Assembly: GCF_014197245.1 (NCBI RefSeq)
Contig: NZ_JACIFF010000003.1
Coordinates: forward strand, 322,077-386,076
Reading direction: 5' to 3'
Source of the DNA: Neolewinella aquimaris
GTDB taxonomy: Bacteria; Bacteroidota; Bacteroidia; Chitinophagales; Saprospiraceae
Length of the DNA stretch: 64,000 nucleotides
Position numbers and translations under genes: made by a program. Below are positions 16,410-27,497 of the stretch, piece by piece. Positions within the stretch are counted from its first letter, which is position 1. Every line of letters starts with the position of its first letter. The notes below the pieces were generated by a model. That model ran no database searches. It saw nothing but the letters and a program-made list of their open reading frames with translations, and was not told the origin of the DNA.

Positions 16410-18323
16410 TTGACTCACTGTTGTTTATCAACCGGGGTAGCCGTACCAAACGCCCCATCTACTCCCACCAGCCTTGAATTCAGTAAAGTATTTACTTTGA
16501 AGTATAGAACGGATATTGATGGATTGCGCGCACTCGCGGTCGTTTCCGTCATTTTGTTTCACCTGGGGTTGCTCCCGAACGGTTACCTGGGGGTAGATGT
16601 GTTCTTCGTCATAAGCGGGTACCTGATCACCAGTATCGTTTATCACCAGAGTGAGAAGGGGAAGTTTTCCATCATTCACTTCTACGAGCGAAGAATTCGG
16701 AGGATAATCCCTCTCCTGCTGTTCATTACCGGCGTTGCATTGGTGCTCGGGCTCATCTACATGTTGCCCGACGATCTGGAGAACCTGAGCCAGGCTGTCG
16801 TCGCGTCGAATTTTTCGGCCAACAATATTCTGATGTACATCACTTCTTCGGACTACTGGGCCGTAAAGAATGAGTATAAGCCGCTGATGCACACCTGGAG
16901 TCTGGGCATTGAAGAGCAGTTTTATATGCTCTATCCCTTTCTGTTCTTTCTCTTCAAGGGAGAAAAAATCAGGTACGTTAAGGGAATCTTGATCGTCCTG
17001 ACGCTGCTTTCCATGGTTGCCTTCCTGCTGCAGAGTAACGTGGCGGCAAGTTTCTACTTCATTCAGTACCGCTTCTTCGAGCTATCGATCGGTGGACTCG
17101 GGGCCATCCTGTTTACGAATACTACCATTAAACGGTACGGACAGGGCCGCGTGCTGCTTTACACCCTACTGGCACTGACCACGTTGATCATGTATGCCCC
17201 TATTCTGGAGAGCAACACCAGTAAGGTGCTGCTGACGACCATGCTCACGGTCGGTGTACTGATAACCGGCAAACAATACTTCGATCAGGATCGGGTGTAC
17301 CAGGCGATCATGGCGAACCCTGTCGTCAGGTTCATTGGCAACATCAGTTTCAGCCTGTATATGTGGCACCAGCTCGTGTTTGCCTTCGCGCGGACAGCCT
17401 TCATCGAGGAGATCACCACCGGGTGGGCGGTAGCGCTGAGCCTGCTTACCTTAGTCCTGTCGGTTGCTACGTACTACGGTATTGAGAACCCCTTCCGCAA
17501 GCCACAGGTGATGAAAACCCGGACCGTACTGCTGGCGGTAGGAACCGCATTCGTAGTTACGACCGGTGCGGCATTTTACATTTATACCATTGGGGGGATC
17601 GTCAAGGATTATCCAGAACTGAACCTCTACCGTGCGGAGCTCGGTGACCGGCGCAACTTCTTCAGCGGATCGAGTAACATCCACATCGAGTACAACGAAA
17701 AGGTAAAGCGACTCGATCGAGGATTTTCCGATACCGGTAAGACCAAGGTGCTGGTGATCGGAAACAGCTTCGGCCGTGACGTCGCGAACGTACTGCTGGA
17801 GTCGGCGCTTGCCGATAAGCTGGAGGTAAGGTACTTCGAACTGAGCCGGGTTATGACCGATGATTCCCTGCGCATCCGCTTTGAGGAAGCCGATAGGGTG
17901 ATACTGGGCGCCCAGGGCACCTTCGGCAAGGACTTTTTAGAATCTCTCGGCCAGGCGCATAATTTTACCGCGGACCGGAGCAAGGTCTGGGTGTTCGGAA
18001 CGAAAGATTTCGGGTTCAGCAATGGAATTCACTATAACAACATCACTGACGAAACTAATTTTGTTACGTACCGTACCAAAATGAAGGCGCACGGACCGCG
18101 GCGCAACCGGGAGCTGCAGGAAGAGTGGGGCGACCGCTATATAGACATACTGGCCAAGCTGGCGAACGACGAGGGGGAGATCCTCGTATTTACGCCGGAA
18201 GGTAAGTTCATGAGTCAGGATACGGAGCACCTTACGAAGTCGGGCGCCGAATACATTGCCCGACTGTTCGAGCCCGAGCTCACCGAAATCCTTGGTACGG
18301 ATCCGGAGACGAACCCTCAGTAA
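16410..18323 (+). CDS. OafA/YrhL-type acyltransferase fused to an SGNH domain
   Basis: The 637-residue membrane protein starts its conserved part with YRTDIDGLRALAVVSVILFH, the acyltransferase-3 signature with its histidine, followed by GYLGVDVFFVISGYLI. About ten membrane segments cover residues 35-395. A periplasmic SGNH-like hydrolase domain follows, with VIGNSFGRD (nucleophile serine) near 450 and a C-terminal Asp-x-x-His in DTEHLTKSGAEY. Such fusions usually acetylate cell-wall or exported polysaccharide. The start is uncertain: TTG 16410 is the longest, TTG 16497 just precedes the conserved region, and no ATG fits. The exopolysaccharide locus in this window is one possible substrate source. 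Confidence 0.87.
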   Translation: MTHCCLSTGVAVPNAPSTPTSLEFSKVFTLKYRTDIDGLRALAVVSVILFHLGLLPNGYLGVDVFFVISGYLITSIVYHQSEKGKFSIIHFYERRIRRIIPLLLFITGVALVLGLIYMLPDDLENLSQAVVASNFSANNILMYITSSDYWAVKNEYKPLMHTWSLGIEEQFYMLYPFLFFLFKGEKIRYVKGILIVLTLLSMVAFLLQSNVAASFYFIQYRFFELSIGGLGAILFTNTTIKRYGQGRVLLYTLLALTTLIMYAPILESNTSKVLLTTMLTVGVLITGKQYFDQDRVYQAIMANPVVRFIGNISFSLYMWHQLVFAFARTAFIEEITTGWAVALSLLTLVLSVATYYGIENPFRKPQVMKTRTVLLAVGTAFVVTTGAAFYIYTIGGIVKDYPELNLYRAELGDRRNFFSGSSNIHIEYNEKVKRLDRGFSDTGKTKVLVIGNSFGRDVANVLLESALADKLEVRYFELSRVMTDDSLRIRFEEADRVILGAQGTFGKDFLESLGQAHNFTADRSKVWVFGTKDFGFSNGIHYNNITDETNFVTYRTKMKAHGPRRNRELQEEWGDRYIDILAKLANDEGEILVFTPEGKFMSQDTEHLTKSGAEYIARLFEPELTEILGTDPETNPQ

Positions 18324-18340
18324 ATCTGTGCAGGGCCTAC

Positions 18341-20068
18341 CTACAGATTTTGCTTATTCAGCTCGCTGACAGCGTGGTCTACCGCCCGGGCGGTGAGGGC
18401 CATGTAGGTTAGGCTTGGATTAACGCAAGCGGCGCTGGTCATGGCCGCACCGTCAGTGACGTACAGGTTTTTACAGTTCCATACCTGGTTGTGTCGGTTT
18501 AGAACGCTCGTCTTCGGATCGCGACCCATGCGGGCGGCACCCATCTCGTGGATCGAGAAGCCGGGGTGAGCCTCTTCCCGAAAGATCTGAATATTCTTGG
18601 CGCCCGCCGCTTCCAGCATTTCGGCGGCGTAGGTGCCCATGTCTTCGCGCATTAGCGCCTCGTTCTCTCCGAAGCCGGCGTCCATGGTGAGGGTCGGCAG
18701 TCCGTCCTTGTCGAGCAGGTCGTAATTCAGCGTTACGCGGTTGTTGGGGTTGGAGAGGGATTCGCCGAAGCCGGTCATGCCGATGCTCCATCCTCCCGGT
18801 TCCAGGAGTCGTTGTTTGAGTTCCGGTCCGAGGGCCAGGTCGGCCTCCCGTACCAGGCGCCACCACCCATCGCGGCTTGCGCCGCCCTGGTAGCCGAAGC
18901 CGCGCAGGTAGTCGCGCTTTGACTCCTTCGTGCCGAGATTTACGAAGCGGGGAACGTAAAAGCCGTTGGGCTTGCGGCCTTTTTCAATTTGGTCGCGGTG
19001 GCCCTCGAACGATCCCGACGCACCGATGCGGTGGTGGTGGTCCATGACGTTGCGCCCGACCTGATCGTTGTCGTTCCCTAATCCGTTGGGTTGGGCATCG
19101 GACTTACTGGCGAGTAGGATAGCGGCGGTATTGAGGGTTGAGGCATTGAGAAAAACCACTCCACGACTGAAGTATTCGGTTTCTTCGCCCGTGTCGGAAT
19201 GCTTTACCCTGACGCCGGTGGCGCGTCCGGCATCGGCGTTGTAGATCACCTCCCGTACGGCGGCGTGATTGAGCAGCGTCATGTTGCCGGTGGCTCGCGC
19301 TACCGGAATGGTGCTGGAGTTGCTTGCGAAGTAGCCTCCGTACGGACAGCCCCGGATGCACCGGTCGCGGTACTGGCATTTGCCCCGGGTGCCGAGGTGC
19401 ACTTCCGGGTCGTAAGCGGTAAGGTGAGCGGCACGGCCGTGGGTGACCCGGCGTTCGGGATACTTCTGCTGCACCCGATCGCGGAACTGGGTTTCAATGC
19501 AGTTGAACGGCATGGCGGGGAGGAAGGGGCCGTCGGGCAACTGGGTCATGTTTTCGGAGCGGCCGCTTACGCCGACAAAGCGGCTCACTTTATCGTACCA
19601 TGGCTCCAGATCGGCGTAGCGGATGGGCCAATCGATCGCGATTCCCTCCCGGGCGTTGGCCGTGAAGTCGAGATCGCTGAGCCGGTAACACTGGCGACCC
19701 CACATGAGGCTGCGCCCGCCGGTCTGGTATCCCCGAATCCAGTCGAAACGGCGCTTTTCGGTATAGGGGTACTCGTCGTCCTTAACGAAAAAATCTTTGC
19801 TGCTTTGCCGGAGCACGTAATCCTTACGGCCCAACTTCGCGTAGTGGGCCTCCCTTTCGTGGGCGGGTACCCGATCGTTGTAGGGGAGTTCCCAGGGGTC
19901 GAGGTTAGCGGTGGGGTAATCACCGTGTTCGACGGACCGGCCGCGTTCGAGTACAAGTGTTTTGAGTCCGGCGCGGCACAACTCCATGGCTGCCCATCCG
20001 CCGCTGATTCCGGTACCTACGACGATCGCGTCGTAAGTCTGCTTTTCTTTTCCTTTCACAAAATGCAA
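18341..20068 (-). CDS. GMC-family FAD-dependent oxidoreductase
   Basis: The 575-residue enzyme has an N-terminal FAD Rossmann motif, VVGTGISGGWAAMELC, and GGRSLMWGRQCYR near 115. The C-terminal GMC signature region has SIHEMGAARMGRDP (conserved His) and VWNCKNLYVTDGAAM. A cysteine-rich CQYRDRCIRGCPYGGYF segment in the middle is common in this Bacteroidota subgroup. It probably oxidises a sugar or other alcohol; the electron acceptor and substrate are unknown, and no small gluconate-dehydrogenase subunit is adjacent. The start is uncertain: TTG at 20068, or GTG at 20059 just before KGKEKQTYDAIVVG. It is divergent from carA. Confidence 0.9.
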   Translation of the reverse strand: MHFVKGKEKQTYDAIVVGTGISGGWAAMELCRAGLKTLVLERGRSVEHGDYPTANLDPWELPYNDRVPAHEREAHYAKLGRKDYVLRQSSKDFFVKDDEYPYTEKRRFDWIRGYQTGGRSLMWGRQCYRLSDLDFTANAREGIAIDWPIRYADLEPWYDKVSRFVGVSGRSENMTQLPDGPFLPAMPFNCIETQFRDRVQQKYPERRVTHGRAAHLTAYDPEVHLGTRGKCQYRDRCIRGCPYGGYFASNSSTIPVARATGNMTLLNHAAVREVIYNADAGRATGVRVKHSDTGEETEYFSRGVVFLNASTLNTAAILLASKSDAQPNGLGNDNDQVGRNVMDHHHRIGASGSFEGHRDQIEKGRKPNGFYVPRFVNLGTKESKRDYLRGFGYQGGASRDGWWRLVREADLALGPELKQRLLEPGGWSIGMTGFGESLSNPNNRVTLNYDLLDKDGLPTLTMDAGFGENEALMREDMGTYAAEMLEAAGAKNIQIFREEAHPGFSIHEMGAARMGRDPKTSVLNRHNQVWNCKNLYVTDGAAMTSAACVNPSLTYMALTARAVDHAVSELNKQNL

Positions 20069-20103
20069 TTTACTACCTGTCTTCCAGGTCCTCCGCCTTT
20101 AAC

Positions 20104-20111
20104 TATCTTTG
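20104..20111 (+). promoter_or_regulatory. Candidate carA -7 promoter element
   Basis: TATCTTTG exactly matches the Bacteroidota -7 consensus TAnnTTTG and lies 37 bases before the carA ATG. A clear -33 element is not visible at the expected distance. Confidence 0.45.
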
Positions 20112-20140
20112 CGAGCAATATATTAACTCGCCGAATAAAT

Positions 20141-21259
20141 ATGAGCGACCAACGCGCAATACTGCTTCTGGCAGACGGAACCACTTACCACGGCAAAGCA
20201 GCAGGCAAGATCGGTACGACCATCGGAGAAATTTGCTTCAACACCGGCATGACGGGGTACCAGGAAATCTTCACCGACCCCAGCTATTTTGGCCAGCTCC
20301 TGGTTGCTACCAACGCTCACATCGGGAACTACGGCATCAGCGATTCGGAGATTGAATCGGACAGCGTCAAGATTGCCGGACTGATCTGTAAGAACTTTAC
20401 GGTTCCCTACAGCCGCCAACAGGCACAATCCTCCATCCAGGAATACTTCGAAAAAGAGGGCGTAGTGGGCATCAGCGATGTCGACACCCGGGCCATCGTC
20501 CGCCACATTCGCGATAAGGGTGCCATGAACGCGATCATCTCCAGCGAAAATTTTGATCTGGAAGACCTGAAGCAACAACTGGGCGCGGCCCCCAATATGG
20601 AGGGACTTGAACTCAGCAGTCGGGTAACCACCAAGGAGGCTTACACCATGGGTGACCCCAACGCATCCATCAAAATAGCCGTACTCGATCTGGGAACCAA
20701 GAAGAACATTCTACGGAATTTCCTTAGTCGCGACTGCTACGTAAAGGTGTTCCCGGCCCGTGCCGGCATCGAGGAGATCAATGCCTTTGGCGCGGATGGA
20801 CTCTTCATCAGCAACGGCCCCGGCGATCCGGGAGCCATGGACTATGCCGTCCACACGGCTCAGGCCATGCTGGCCGAGGACAAACCGATGTTCGGTATCT
20901 GCCTGGGCCACCAAATTCTGGCCCGCGCCGTCGGTATCCCCACCTACAAGATGCACAACGGCCACCGGGGCATCAATCATCCCGTGTTCAACCTGCTCAC
21001 GGGTAAGAGCGAGATCACGAGCCAGAACCACGGGTTTGGCGTCAGCCCGGAAGAAATCGAAAAGAATCTCGATATCGTCGAGGTTACTCACCGAAACCTC
21101 AACGACGACACCATCGAGGGAATCAGAATTCTGGGCAAGCCCGCGTTCAGTGTGCAGTACCATCCGGAGGCCAGCCCCGGCCCCCACGACGCCGCTTATC
21201 TCTTCGACCAGTTCGTTGATTCGATCAAAGAAAGAATGAATGGGGGGGTGCGGGATTAA
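20141..21259 (+). CDS. carA: Carbamoyl-phosphate synthase small (glutaminase) subunit
   Basis: This subunit hydrolyses glutamine and channels ammonia to CarB for arginine and pyrimidine synthesis. The 372 residues start MSDQRAILLLADGTTYHGKA. The N-terminal domain contains GMTGYQEIFTDPSY and DVDTRAIVRHIRDKGAM. The class-I amidotransferase domain has SNGPGDPG, the nucleophile Cys near 254 in FGICLGHQ and the His-x-Glu pair near 341-343 in YHPEASPGPHD. The frame continues open far upstream but that part is antisense to the GMC gene. CarB is not in the window. Confidence 0.97.
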   Translation: MSDQRAILLLADGTTYHGKAAGKIGTTIGEICFNTGMTGYQEIFTDPSYFGQLLVATNAHIGNYGISDSEIESDSVKIAGLICKNFTVPYSRQQAQSSIQEYFEKEGVVGISDVDTRAIVRHIRDKGAMNAIISSENFDLEDLKQQLGAAPNMEGLELSSRVTTKEAYTMGDPNASIKIAVLDLGTKKNILRNFLSRDCYVKVFPARAGIEEINAFGADGLFISNGPGDPGAMDYAVHTAQAMLAEDKPMFGICLGHQILARAVGIPTYKMHNGHRGINHPVFNLLTGKSEITSQNHGFGVSPEEIEKNLDIVEVTHRNLNDDTIEGIRILGKPAFSVQYHPEASPGPHDAAYLFDQFVDSIKERMNGGVRD

Positions 21260-21333
21260 GCCGCTCACCACCTTCCTTTGCTGTTCCCGTCCGTAAACAC
21301 CGGACCCGCGGCCCCGCCCGCAGTATATCTTAA

Positions 21334-22656
<1,323 letters not shown>

Positions 22657-22660
22657 CTTA

Positions 22661-22704
22661 CTACCGTACTAAACTACTACCGTACTAAACTACTACCGTA
22701 CTCC
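22661..22704 (+). repeat. 16-bp tandem repeat after eno
   Basis: CTACCGTACTAAACTA is repeated about 2.75 times directly after the eno stop codon. It resembles in style the short CTACCGAACTAACC repeats after nth at 6781-6802. Confidence 0.8.
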
Positions 22705-22728
22705 CACACTATCCCTATCTTCACCCGC

Positions 22729-23046
22729 ATGTCCACCCGCAAAAAAACCAATCCCGTTACCGAGTTGTGGATGAAGGTGCCCGCTTATTTGCGGAATCGC
22801 TACTTCGTTACGCTCGTCTGCTTTACCGGATTGATGCTCTTTTTCGATCGTCACGACGTCGGTACCCAGTTTCGGCTGAACTCCACCGTCAACCGACTGG
22901 AAGCGGACCTGAAGCGGTACGACAGGCTTACGGCGGAAGCGGAGGCGGAAAAGCTGAACATGGAGCAGAATCGCGAGCGTTTTGCCCGGGAGAACTACTA
23001 CATGCAGCAGGACGATGAGGACGTATTCATCATAGTAGATCAATAG
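22729..23046 (+). CDS. Septum formation initiator family protein (DivIC/FtsB-like)
   Basis: The 105-residue protein has one transmembrane helix (YFVTLVCFTGLMLFF, about residues 24-40). A coiled coil follows at about 50-85, rich in Arg, Glu, Leu and Ala, ending in the ENYYMQQDDEDVFII tail typical of the Bacteroidota DivIC/FtsB group. Such proteins link the divisome to septal wall synthesis with FtsL and FtsQ. It lies 72 bases after eno, the gene order common in Bacteroidota, and may be co-transcribed with it. Confidence 0.87.
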   Translation: MSTRKKTNPVTELWMKVPAYLRNRYFVTLVCFTGLMLFFDRHDVGTQFRLNSTVNRLEADLKRYDRLTAEAEAEKLNMEQNRERFARENYYMQQDDEDVFIIVDQ

Positions 23047-23091
23047 GGCTTTTCCGGTATTTGGCGGAGCCTACAACCCACAATAGATAAG

Positions 23092-23961
23092 ATGGCAGTT
23101 TTAGTCACTAAAGATTCCAACGTAATCGTACAGGGCATCACCGGTAAGGAGGGAAGCTTCCACGCCGAGCAGATGATCGAATACGGCACCAATGTCGTCG
23201 GCGGCGTTACCCCCGGTAAGGGAGGACAAACTCACCTCGACCGACCCGTATTCAACACCGTAGCGGAAGCCGTACAGCAGGCGGGCGCGGATGTCTCCGT
23301 CATCTTCGTTCCACCTCCCTTCGCTGCCGATGCGATCATGGAAGCCGCCGCTGCCGGAATTAAGGTGATCATCTGTATCACGGAAGGAATTCCGGTGCAG
23401 GACATGGTGAAGGTCCGCTCCTACATCAACGATTACGATACCCGCCTGATCGGCCCCAACTGCCCCGGTGTGATCACTCCCGGACAGGCCAAGTGCGGCA
23501 TCATGCCCGGCTTCATTCACACTCCCGGCAAGATCGGTATCGTCAGCCGCTCCGGTACGCTGACCTACGAAGCCGTTGACCAGGTAACCAAGGCCGGTAT
23601 GGGCCAGAGTACCTGCATCGGCGTCGGCGGTGATCCCATCATCGGAACCACCACGAAGGACGCGGTCGAACTGCTAATGAACGACCCGGATACCGAGGGC
23701 ATCATCATGATCGGGGAAATCGGAGGCACGATGGAGGCTGATGCCGCCCGCTACATCAAGGAGCACGGTACCAAACCCGTCGTAGGCTTTATCGCCGGAC
23801 AAACCGCCCCTAAAGGCCGCACCATGGGCCATGCCGGTGCCATCGTCGGTGGCCACGAAGATACCGCCGAAGCCAAGATGAAGATCATGGAGGAGTGCGG
23901 CATCCACGTAGTCAAGAGTCCCGCCGACATCGGCAGCACCATGGTCAAGGCCCTCAACTAG
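23092..23961 (+). CDS. sucD: Succinate-CoA ligase (ADP/GDP-forming) alpha subunit
   Basis: This TCA-cycle subunit carries the phosphohistidine that relays phosphate between succinyl-CoA and ADP or GDP. The 289-residue protein has the CoA-binding start [18 protein letters not shown], the [10 protein letters not shown] segment near 123, [10 protein letters not shown] near 151 and the active-site histidine in [11 protein letters not shown] near 244. The beta subunit gene sucC is not adjacent, as is usual in Bacteroidota. It starts 45 bases after the DivIC-like gene and is followed by a cluster of small palindromes. Confidence 0.97.
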   Translation: MAVLVTKDSNVIVQGITGKEGSFHAEQMIEYGTNVVGGVTPGKGGQTHLDRPVFNTVAEAVQQAGADVSVIFVPPPFAADAIMEAAAAGIKVIICITEGIPVQDMVKVRSYINDYDTRLIGPNCPGVITPGQAKCGIMPGFIHTPGKIGIVSRSGTLTYEAVDQVTKAGMGQSTCIGVGGDPIIGTTTKDAVELLMNDPDTEGIIMIGEIGGTMEADAARYIKEHGTKPVVGFIAGQTAPKGRTMGHAGAIVGGHEDTAEAKMKIMEECGIHVVKSPADIGSTMVKALN

Positions 23962-23967
23962 TACGAT

Positions 23968-24059
23968 GCTGCCTCCGGCAGCGAAGTAAAAAGCTGCCTC
24001 CGGCAGCGTTAGTACAATGCGGTCTCTGACCGCGCAAGCAGAATGCTGCCTCCGGCAGC
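23968..24059. repeat. Cluster of 15-bp palindromes downstream of sucD
   Basis: GCTGCCTCCGGCAGC occurs three times (23968-23982, 23993-24007, 24045-24059). A fourth element with the same 6-3-6 hairpin layout but different bases, GCGGTCTCTGACCGC, lies at 24019-24033. Each can form a six-pair stem with a three-base loop. Confidence 0.85.
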
Positions 24060-24067
24060 GACAAAAA

Positions 24068-24096
24068 AAGGGCGCCGAGATCATCTCGGCGCCCTT
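24068..24096 (-). terminator. Rho-independent terminator of the GDP-fucose synthase unit
   Basis: A perfect 13-bp stem (AAGGGCGCCGAGA and its complement) with loop TCA lies 22 bases beyond the fcl stop. On the minus strand it is followed by a run of seven T, which orients it for that strand. Confidence 0.85.
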
Positions 24097-24118
24097 CGCA
24101 TGTACGGTAAGTCCGGTT

Positions 24119-25051
24119 CTAGTACCAGTCCTTTCCCTCCAGTTCCGCGTACACCCGCTCAATCCCCTCCCGGAGCCCGATCGTGTGTTTCCAGCCCATG
24201 GCGTGGAGTTTATCCACGTTCATCAACTTACGCGGCGTACCGTCGGGTTTGCTGCGATCCTGAGTGATCTCCCCGTCGTAGCCGACCACCTCCTTGATGG
24301 TCCGGGCCAGGTCGAGAATGCTCAGGTCCTCTCCCGTTCCTACGTTGACGAAGCCGTAATCGCTGAACTCGTGCATCAGGTACACGCAGGCAGCGGCCAG
24401 GTCGTCGGAGTGGAGAAACTCCCGTTTTGGTGATCCGGTGCCCCACATTACGACTTCCGGACTACCCTCCTTCTTCGCTTCGTGAATCTTGCGAATCAGT
24501 GCCGGGAGCACGTGGCTGGTTTCCAGGTCGTAGTTGTCGTTCGGACCGTACAGATTGGTTGGCATCACCGAGATGAAATCGCAGCCGTACTGCGCCCGGT
24601 AGGCGTCGCACAGTTTGATGCCGGTGATCTTTGCGATCGCGTAGGGTTCGTTGGTCGGTTCCAGGGGGCCGGTAAGCAGGGCATCCTCCGTTAGCGGCTG
24701 GGGAGCCAGCTTGGGATAGATGCACGAAGAGCCAAGGAACTGTAGTTTCTTCACTTCATTCACCCGGGCGGCTTCGATTACGTTGGCCTCGATCATGAGG
24801 TTGTCGTAAAGGAACTGGCCCCGGTAAACGTTGTTGGCCATGATCCCCCCCACCTTGGCGGCGGCGAGGAATACATATTCGGGTCGTTCGGTGGCAAAGA
24901 ACTCGTTCACTGCGCGTTGATCGCGCAGGTCAAGCTCCCGACTCGTACGGGTAATCAGGTTGTCGTAGCCGTCGGCGCGGAGTTTGCGGACAATGGCTGA
25001 GCCTACCATGCCACGGTGACCCGCGACGTAGATCTTGCTAGTTGGTTTCAT
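24119..25051 (-). CDS. fcl: GDP-L-fucose synthase
   Basis: This SDR enzyme epimerises and reduces GDP-4-keto-6-deoxymannose, the product of Gmd, to GDP-L-fucose. The 310 residues include the NADP-binding [14 protein letters not shown] at 12-25, the [16 protein letters not shown] segment at about 107-122, and the catalytic Tyr-x3-Lys in [17 protein letters not shown] near 136-140, followed by [13 protein letters not shown]. It is the last gene of the exopolysaccharide locus, 18 bases after ugd, and ends at a strong terminator. The partner gmd lies about 6 kb upstream in the same orientation. Confidence 0.96.
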   Translation of the reverse strand: MKPTSKIYVAGHRGMVGSAIVRKLRADGYDNLITRTSRELDLRDQRAVNEFFATERPEYVFLAAAKVGGIMANNVYRGQFLYDNLMIEANVIEAARVNEVKKLQFLGSSCIYPKLAPQPLTEDALLTGPLEPTNEPYAIAKITGIKLCDAYRAQYGCDFISVMPTNLYGPNDNYDLETSHVLPALIRKIHEAKKEGSPEVVMWGTGSPKREFLHSDDLAAACVYLMHEFSDYGFVNVGTGEDLSILDLARTIKEVVGYDGEITQDRSKPDGTPRKLMNVDKLHAMGWKHTIGLREGIERVYAELEGKDWY

Positions 25052-25069
25052 GAATGGAGTCTTTATCGA

Positions 25070-26386
25070 CTAGCTGACGACGGGCTGGCGGCCAATACTG
25101 TCGTAGTGGAAACCCGCTTCCTGCATTCTCTCCAGGTCGTAAAGGTTACGTCCGTCAAAAATGATTGGTTGCTTGAGCAGGGATTTCATCCGGTCAAAAT
25201 CGGGGGTACGGAATACGCTCCACTCCGTAACGATGGCCAGAGCGTCGGCACCGTCGAGGGCTTCGTACTGGTCTTCGCAGAAGGTAACTTTTTCGCCGTA
25301 GATCTTACGTACGTGCTCGGTCGCTTCGGGGTCGAATGCCCGCACCTGCGCTCCCGCCTCCAGGAGCCGGTCGATGGTGTAGAGGGCTGGTGCTTCACGA
25401 ATGTCGTCGGTGTTTGGCTTAAAGGCCAGTCCCCACAGGGCAATGGTCTTGCCCTTCAGTTCCTCGCCGAAGTGAGCCTCGAGCTTATCGGCAATGCGGA
25501 AGCGCTGCTTGGTATTGACGCCCATCACGGCGTTGAGGATACGGAAGTCGTAGTCGTGCTGTCCGGCTGTATGGGCGAGTGCCTGTACGTCTTTGGGGAA
25601 GCAAGAGCCGCCGTAGCCTACGCCGGGGAAGAGGAATCGTTTACCGATACGGGAATCGCTGCCCATGCCCTTGCGTACGGCATCGACATCGGCGCCGGCC
25701 TTCTCACAGAGGTTAGCGATCTCGTTCATGAACGAAATGCGGGTGGCCAGGTAGGAATTTGCGGCGTACTTGGTCATTTCGGCACTGCGCAGGTCCATAA
25801 AAATGATGGGGTTGCCGCTGCGTACGAAGGGTTCGTAGAGGCGCCGCATCTTGTCTTCCGCCTTCTTGCTGTCGGTACCGATGACCACGCGGTCGGGCTT
25901 GAGGAAGTCATCGACCGCCACGCCTTCCCGGAGGAATTCAGGGTTAGAAACTACGTCGAAGAGGCTTTCGTCCAAGTTTTCCACGAGGGCGGCGTGTACC
26001 TTTTCGGCTGTGCCTACGGGTACGGTACTTTTGTCGATGACAATAGTGTACTTTGTGATCAGCTTAGAGAGGTCTTTTGCTACACCCAGGATGTAGCGCA
26101 GGTCGGCCGAACCGTCCTCACCGGGAGGGGTAGGGAGGGCCAGGAAAATAATGTCGGAAGCATCTACCGCTTCCTTCAGATCGGTCGTGAATTTGAGGCG
26201 ACCCTGACGTTGGTTGCGCTCAAAGAGCACCTCCAGGTCGGGTTCGTAAATGGGCACGTGGCCCTGCTTCATTTTTTCTACTTTGTCCGCGTCGATGTCG
26301 ACACAGATCACTTCGTTGCCGGTTTCGGCAAAACACGTTCCGGTCACGAGTCCTACGTATCCGGTTCCAACTACTGCAATTTTCAT
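25070..26386 (-). CDS. ugd: UDP-glucose 6-dehydrogenase
   Basis: The enzyme oxidises UDP-glucose to UDP-glucuronate with two NAD+. From the ATG at 26386 it has 438 residues. The Rossmann start is MKIAVVGTGYVGLVTGTCF, the catalytic cysteine is in GVGYGGSCFPKDVQAL near 257, and the C-terminal domain contains LWGLAFKPNTDDIREAP. It could supply UDP-glucuronate both as a glycosyl donor and as substrate for the decarboxylase immediately upstream. A longer in-frame start (26446) adds 20 residues without family character. UDP-mannose- or GDP-mannose-type dehydrogenase paralogues are less likely. Confidence 0.93.
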   Translation of the reverse strand: MKIAVVGTGYVGLVTGTCFAETGNEVICVDIDADKVEKMKQGHVPIYEPDLEVLFERNQRQGRLKFTTDLKEAVDASDIIFLALPTPPGEDGSADLRYILGVAKDLSKLITKYTIVIDKSTVPVGTAEKVHAALVENLDESLFDVVSNPEFLREGVAVDDFLKPDRVVIGTDSKKAEDKMRRLYEPFVRSGNPIIFMDLRSAEMTKYAANSYLATRISFMNEIANLCEKAGADVDAVRKGMGSDSRIGKRFLFPGVGYGGSCFPKDVQALAHTAGQHDYDFRILNAVMGVNTKQRFRIADKLEAHFGEELKGKTIALWGLAFKPNTDDIREAPALYTIDRLLEAGAQVRAFDPEATEHVRKIYGEKVTFCEDQYEALDGADALAIVTEWSVFRTPDFDRMKSLLKQPIIFDGRNLYDLERMQEAGFHYDSIGRQPVVS

Positions 26387-26496
26387 AGTGTGGTAAGGTT
26401 TTGTAAAGGGGTTAAGTGGGCGGGGACGCAGGAGCAGCGTACTCATAAAAAGCCGTGCGCAGGGGCCCTACCTAAAATGGTTAATTGGTTTGGTTG

Positions 26497-27456
26497 TTAA
26501 TTCTTTTTTGCATCGGCCCGGGCAACCGCGTCGCGGAAGTAAGGGAGGGTACGGCGCAGTCCTTCCTCGCGGCTGATCTTCGGCGACCAGTCCAGGATTT
26601 CGCGCGCCCGGGTGATATCGGGCTGGCGCACTTTGGGATCGTCGACCGGCAACGGACGGCGGTCGAGGTGAGCATCCGGGTTTCCTACCAGCTCGAGGAT
26701 CTCCTCCGCGAATTGCATAATGGTCGTCTCGTCCTGGTTGCCGATATTAACCGGCTGGGCGTAGTCGCTCATCAGTAGGCGGTAGATTCCTTCCACCAGG
26801 TCATCGACGTAGCAGAAGGAACGCGTCTGGCTGCCGTCGCCAAAAACCGTAAGGCCCTGCCCACGAATGGCCTGACTGAAGAAGGCGGGCAGTACGCGAC
26901 CGTCGTTTAGTCGCATACGTGGGCCGTAGGTATTGAAGATGCGGACGATGCGCGTTTCCAGATTGTGGAAGGTGTGGTAGGCCATGGTCATGGCTTCCTG
27001 GAAGCGCTTAGCTTCGTCGTACACTCCGCGCGGACCCACGGGGTTTACGTTACCCCAGTAATTCTCCTGTTGGGGGTGCTCCAGGGGGTCTCCGTAGACC
27101 TCACTCGTGGAAGCGATCAACATCCGGGCGTTTTTGGCCTTCGCCAGACCCAGAAGGTTGTGGGTGCCGAGGCTACCAACTTTCAGGGTCTGAATCGGCA
27201 TCTTCAAGTAGTCGATAGGACTGGCCGGACTGGCGAAGTGCAGGATGTAGTCCAATTCACCGGGTACGTGGACAAACTTGCTCACGTCGTGGTAGTAGAA
27301 TTCAAATTCCTTTCGGGGCATCAGATGGGCGATGTTGTCCATCGATCCGGTGATCAGGTTATCCATTCCGATAACGTGAAACCCTTCGGCGATAAAGCGA
27401 TCGGACAGGTGGGAACCCAAAAAGCCGGCCGCGCCGGTGATCAAGACTTTTTTCAT
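26497..27456 (-). CDS. UDP-glucuronate decarboxylase (UDP-xylose synthase), SDR family
   Basis: The 319-residue protein has the NAD-binding [16 protein letters not shown] at 6-21, the [14 protein letters not shown] active-site strand near 116-129 and the catalytic Tyr-x3-Lys in GVYDEAKRF near 145. The intervening [12 protein letters not shown] segment is typical of UDP-xylose synthases, which turn UDP-glucuronate into UDP-xylose. The downstream ugd supplies exactly this substrate. Other UDP-sugar epimerases are alternatives, but the NPVGPRG-YDEAKR pattern favours this call. Confidence 0.9.
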   Translation of the reverse strand: MKKVLITGAAGFLGSHLSDRFIAEGFHVIGMDNLITGSMDNIAHLMPRKEFEFYYHDVSKFVHVPGELDYILHFASPASPIDYLKMPIQTLKVGSLGTHNLLGLAKAKNARMLIASTSEVYGDPLEHPQQENYWGNVNPVGPRGVYDEAKRFQEAMTMAYHTFHNLETRIVRIFNTYGPRMRLNDGRVLPAFFSQAIRGQGLTVFGDGSQTRSFCYVDDLVEGIYRLLMSDYAQPVNIGNQDETTIMQFAEEILELVGNPDAHLDRRPLPVDDPKVRQPDITRAREILDWSPKISREEGLRRTLPYFRDAVARADAKKN

Positions 27457-27497
27457 AGGAGCTGGGGTTGAAAATAGTAAGGGGGCGGAAAAGGAAA

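Noticed and set aside
19199-20140. Long N-terminal extension of carA
   Set aside because: The frame is open by chance through antisense of the GMC gene; CarA homology starts at MSDQRAILL at 20141 and a -7 element lies just upstream of it.
23968-24059. CRISPR-like short repeats
   Set aside because: The 15-bp units are palindromic and separated by irregular 10-38 base gaps; there is no array of unique spacers.
25016-26500. 494-codon open frame on the plus strand opposite ugd
   Set aside because: It is antisense to a clear UDP-glucose dehydrogenase; its translation has no domain and follows the codon phase of the real gene.
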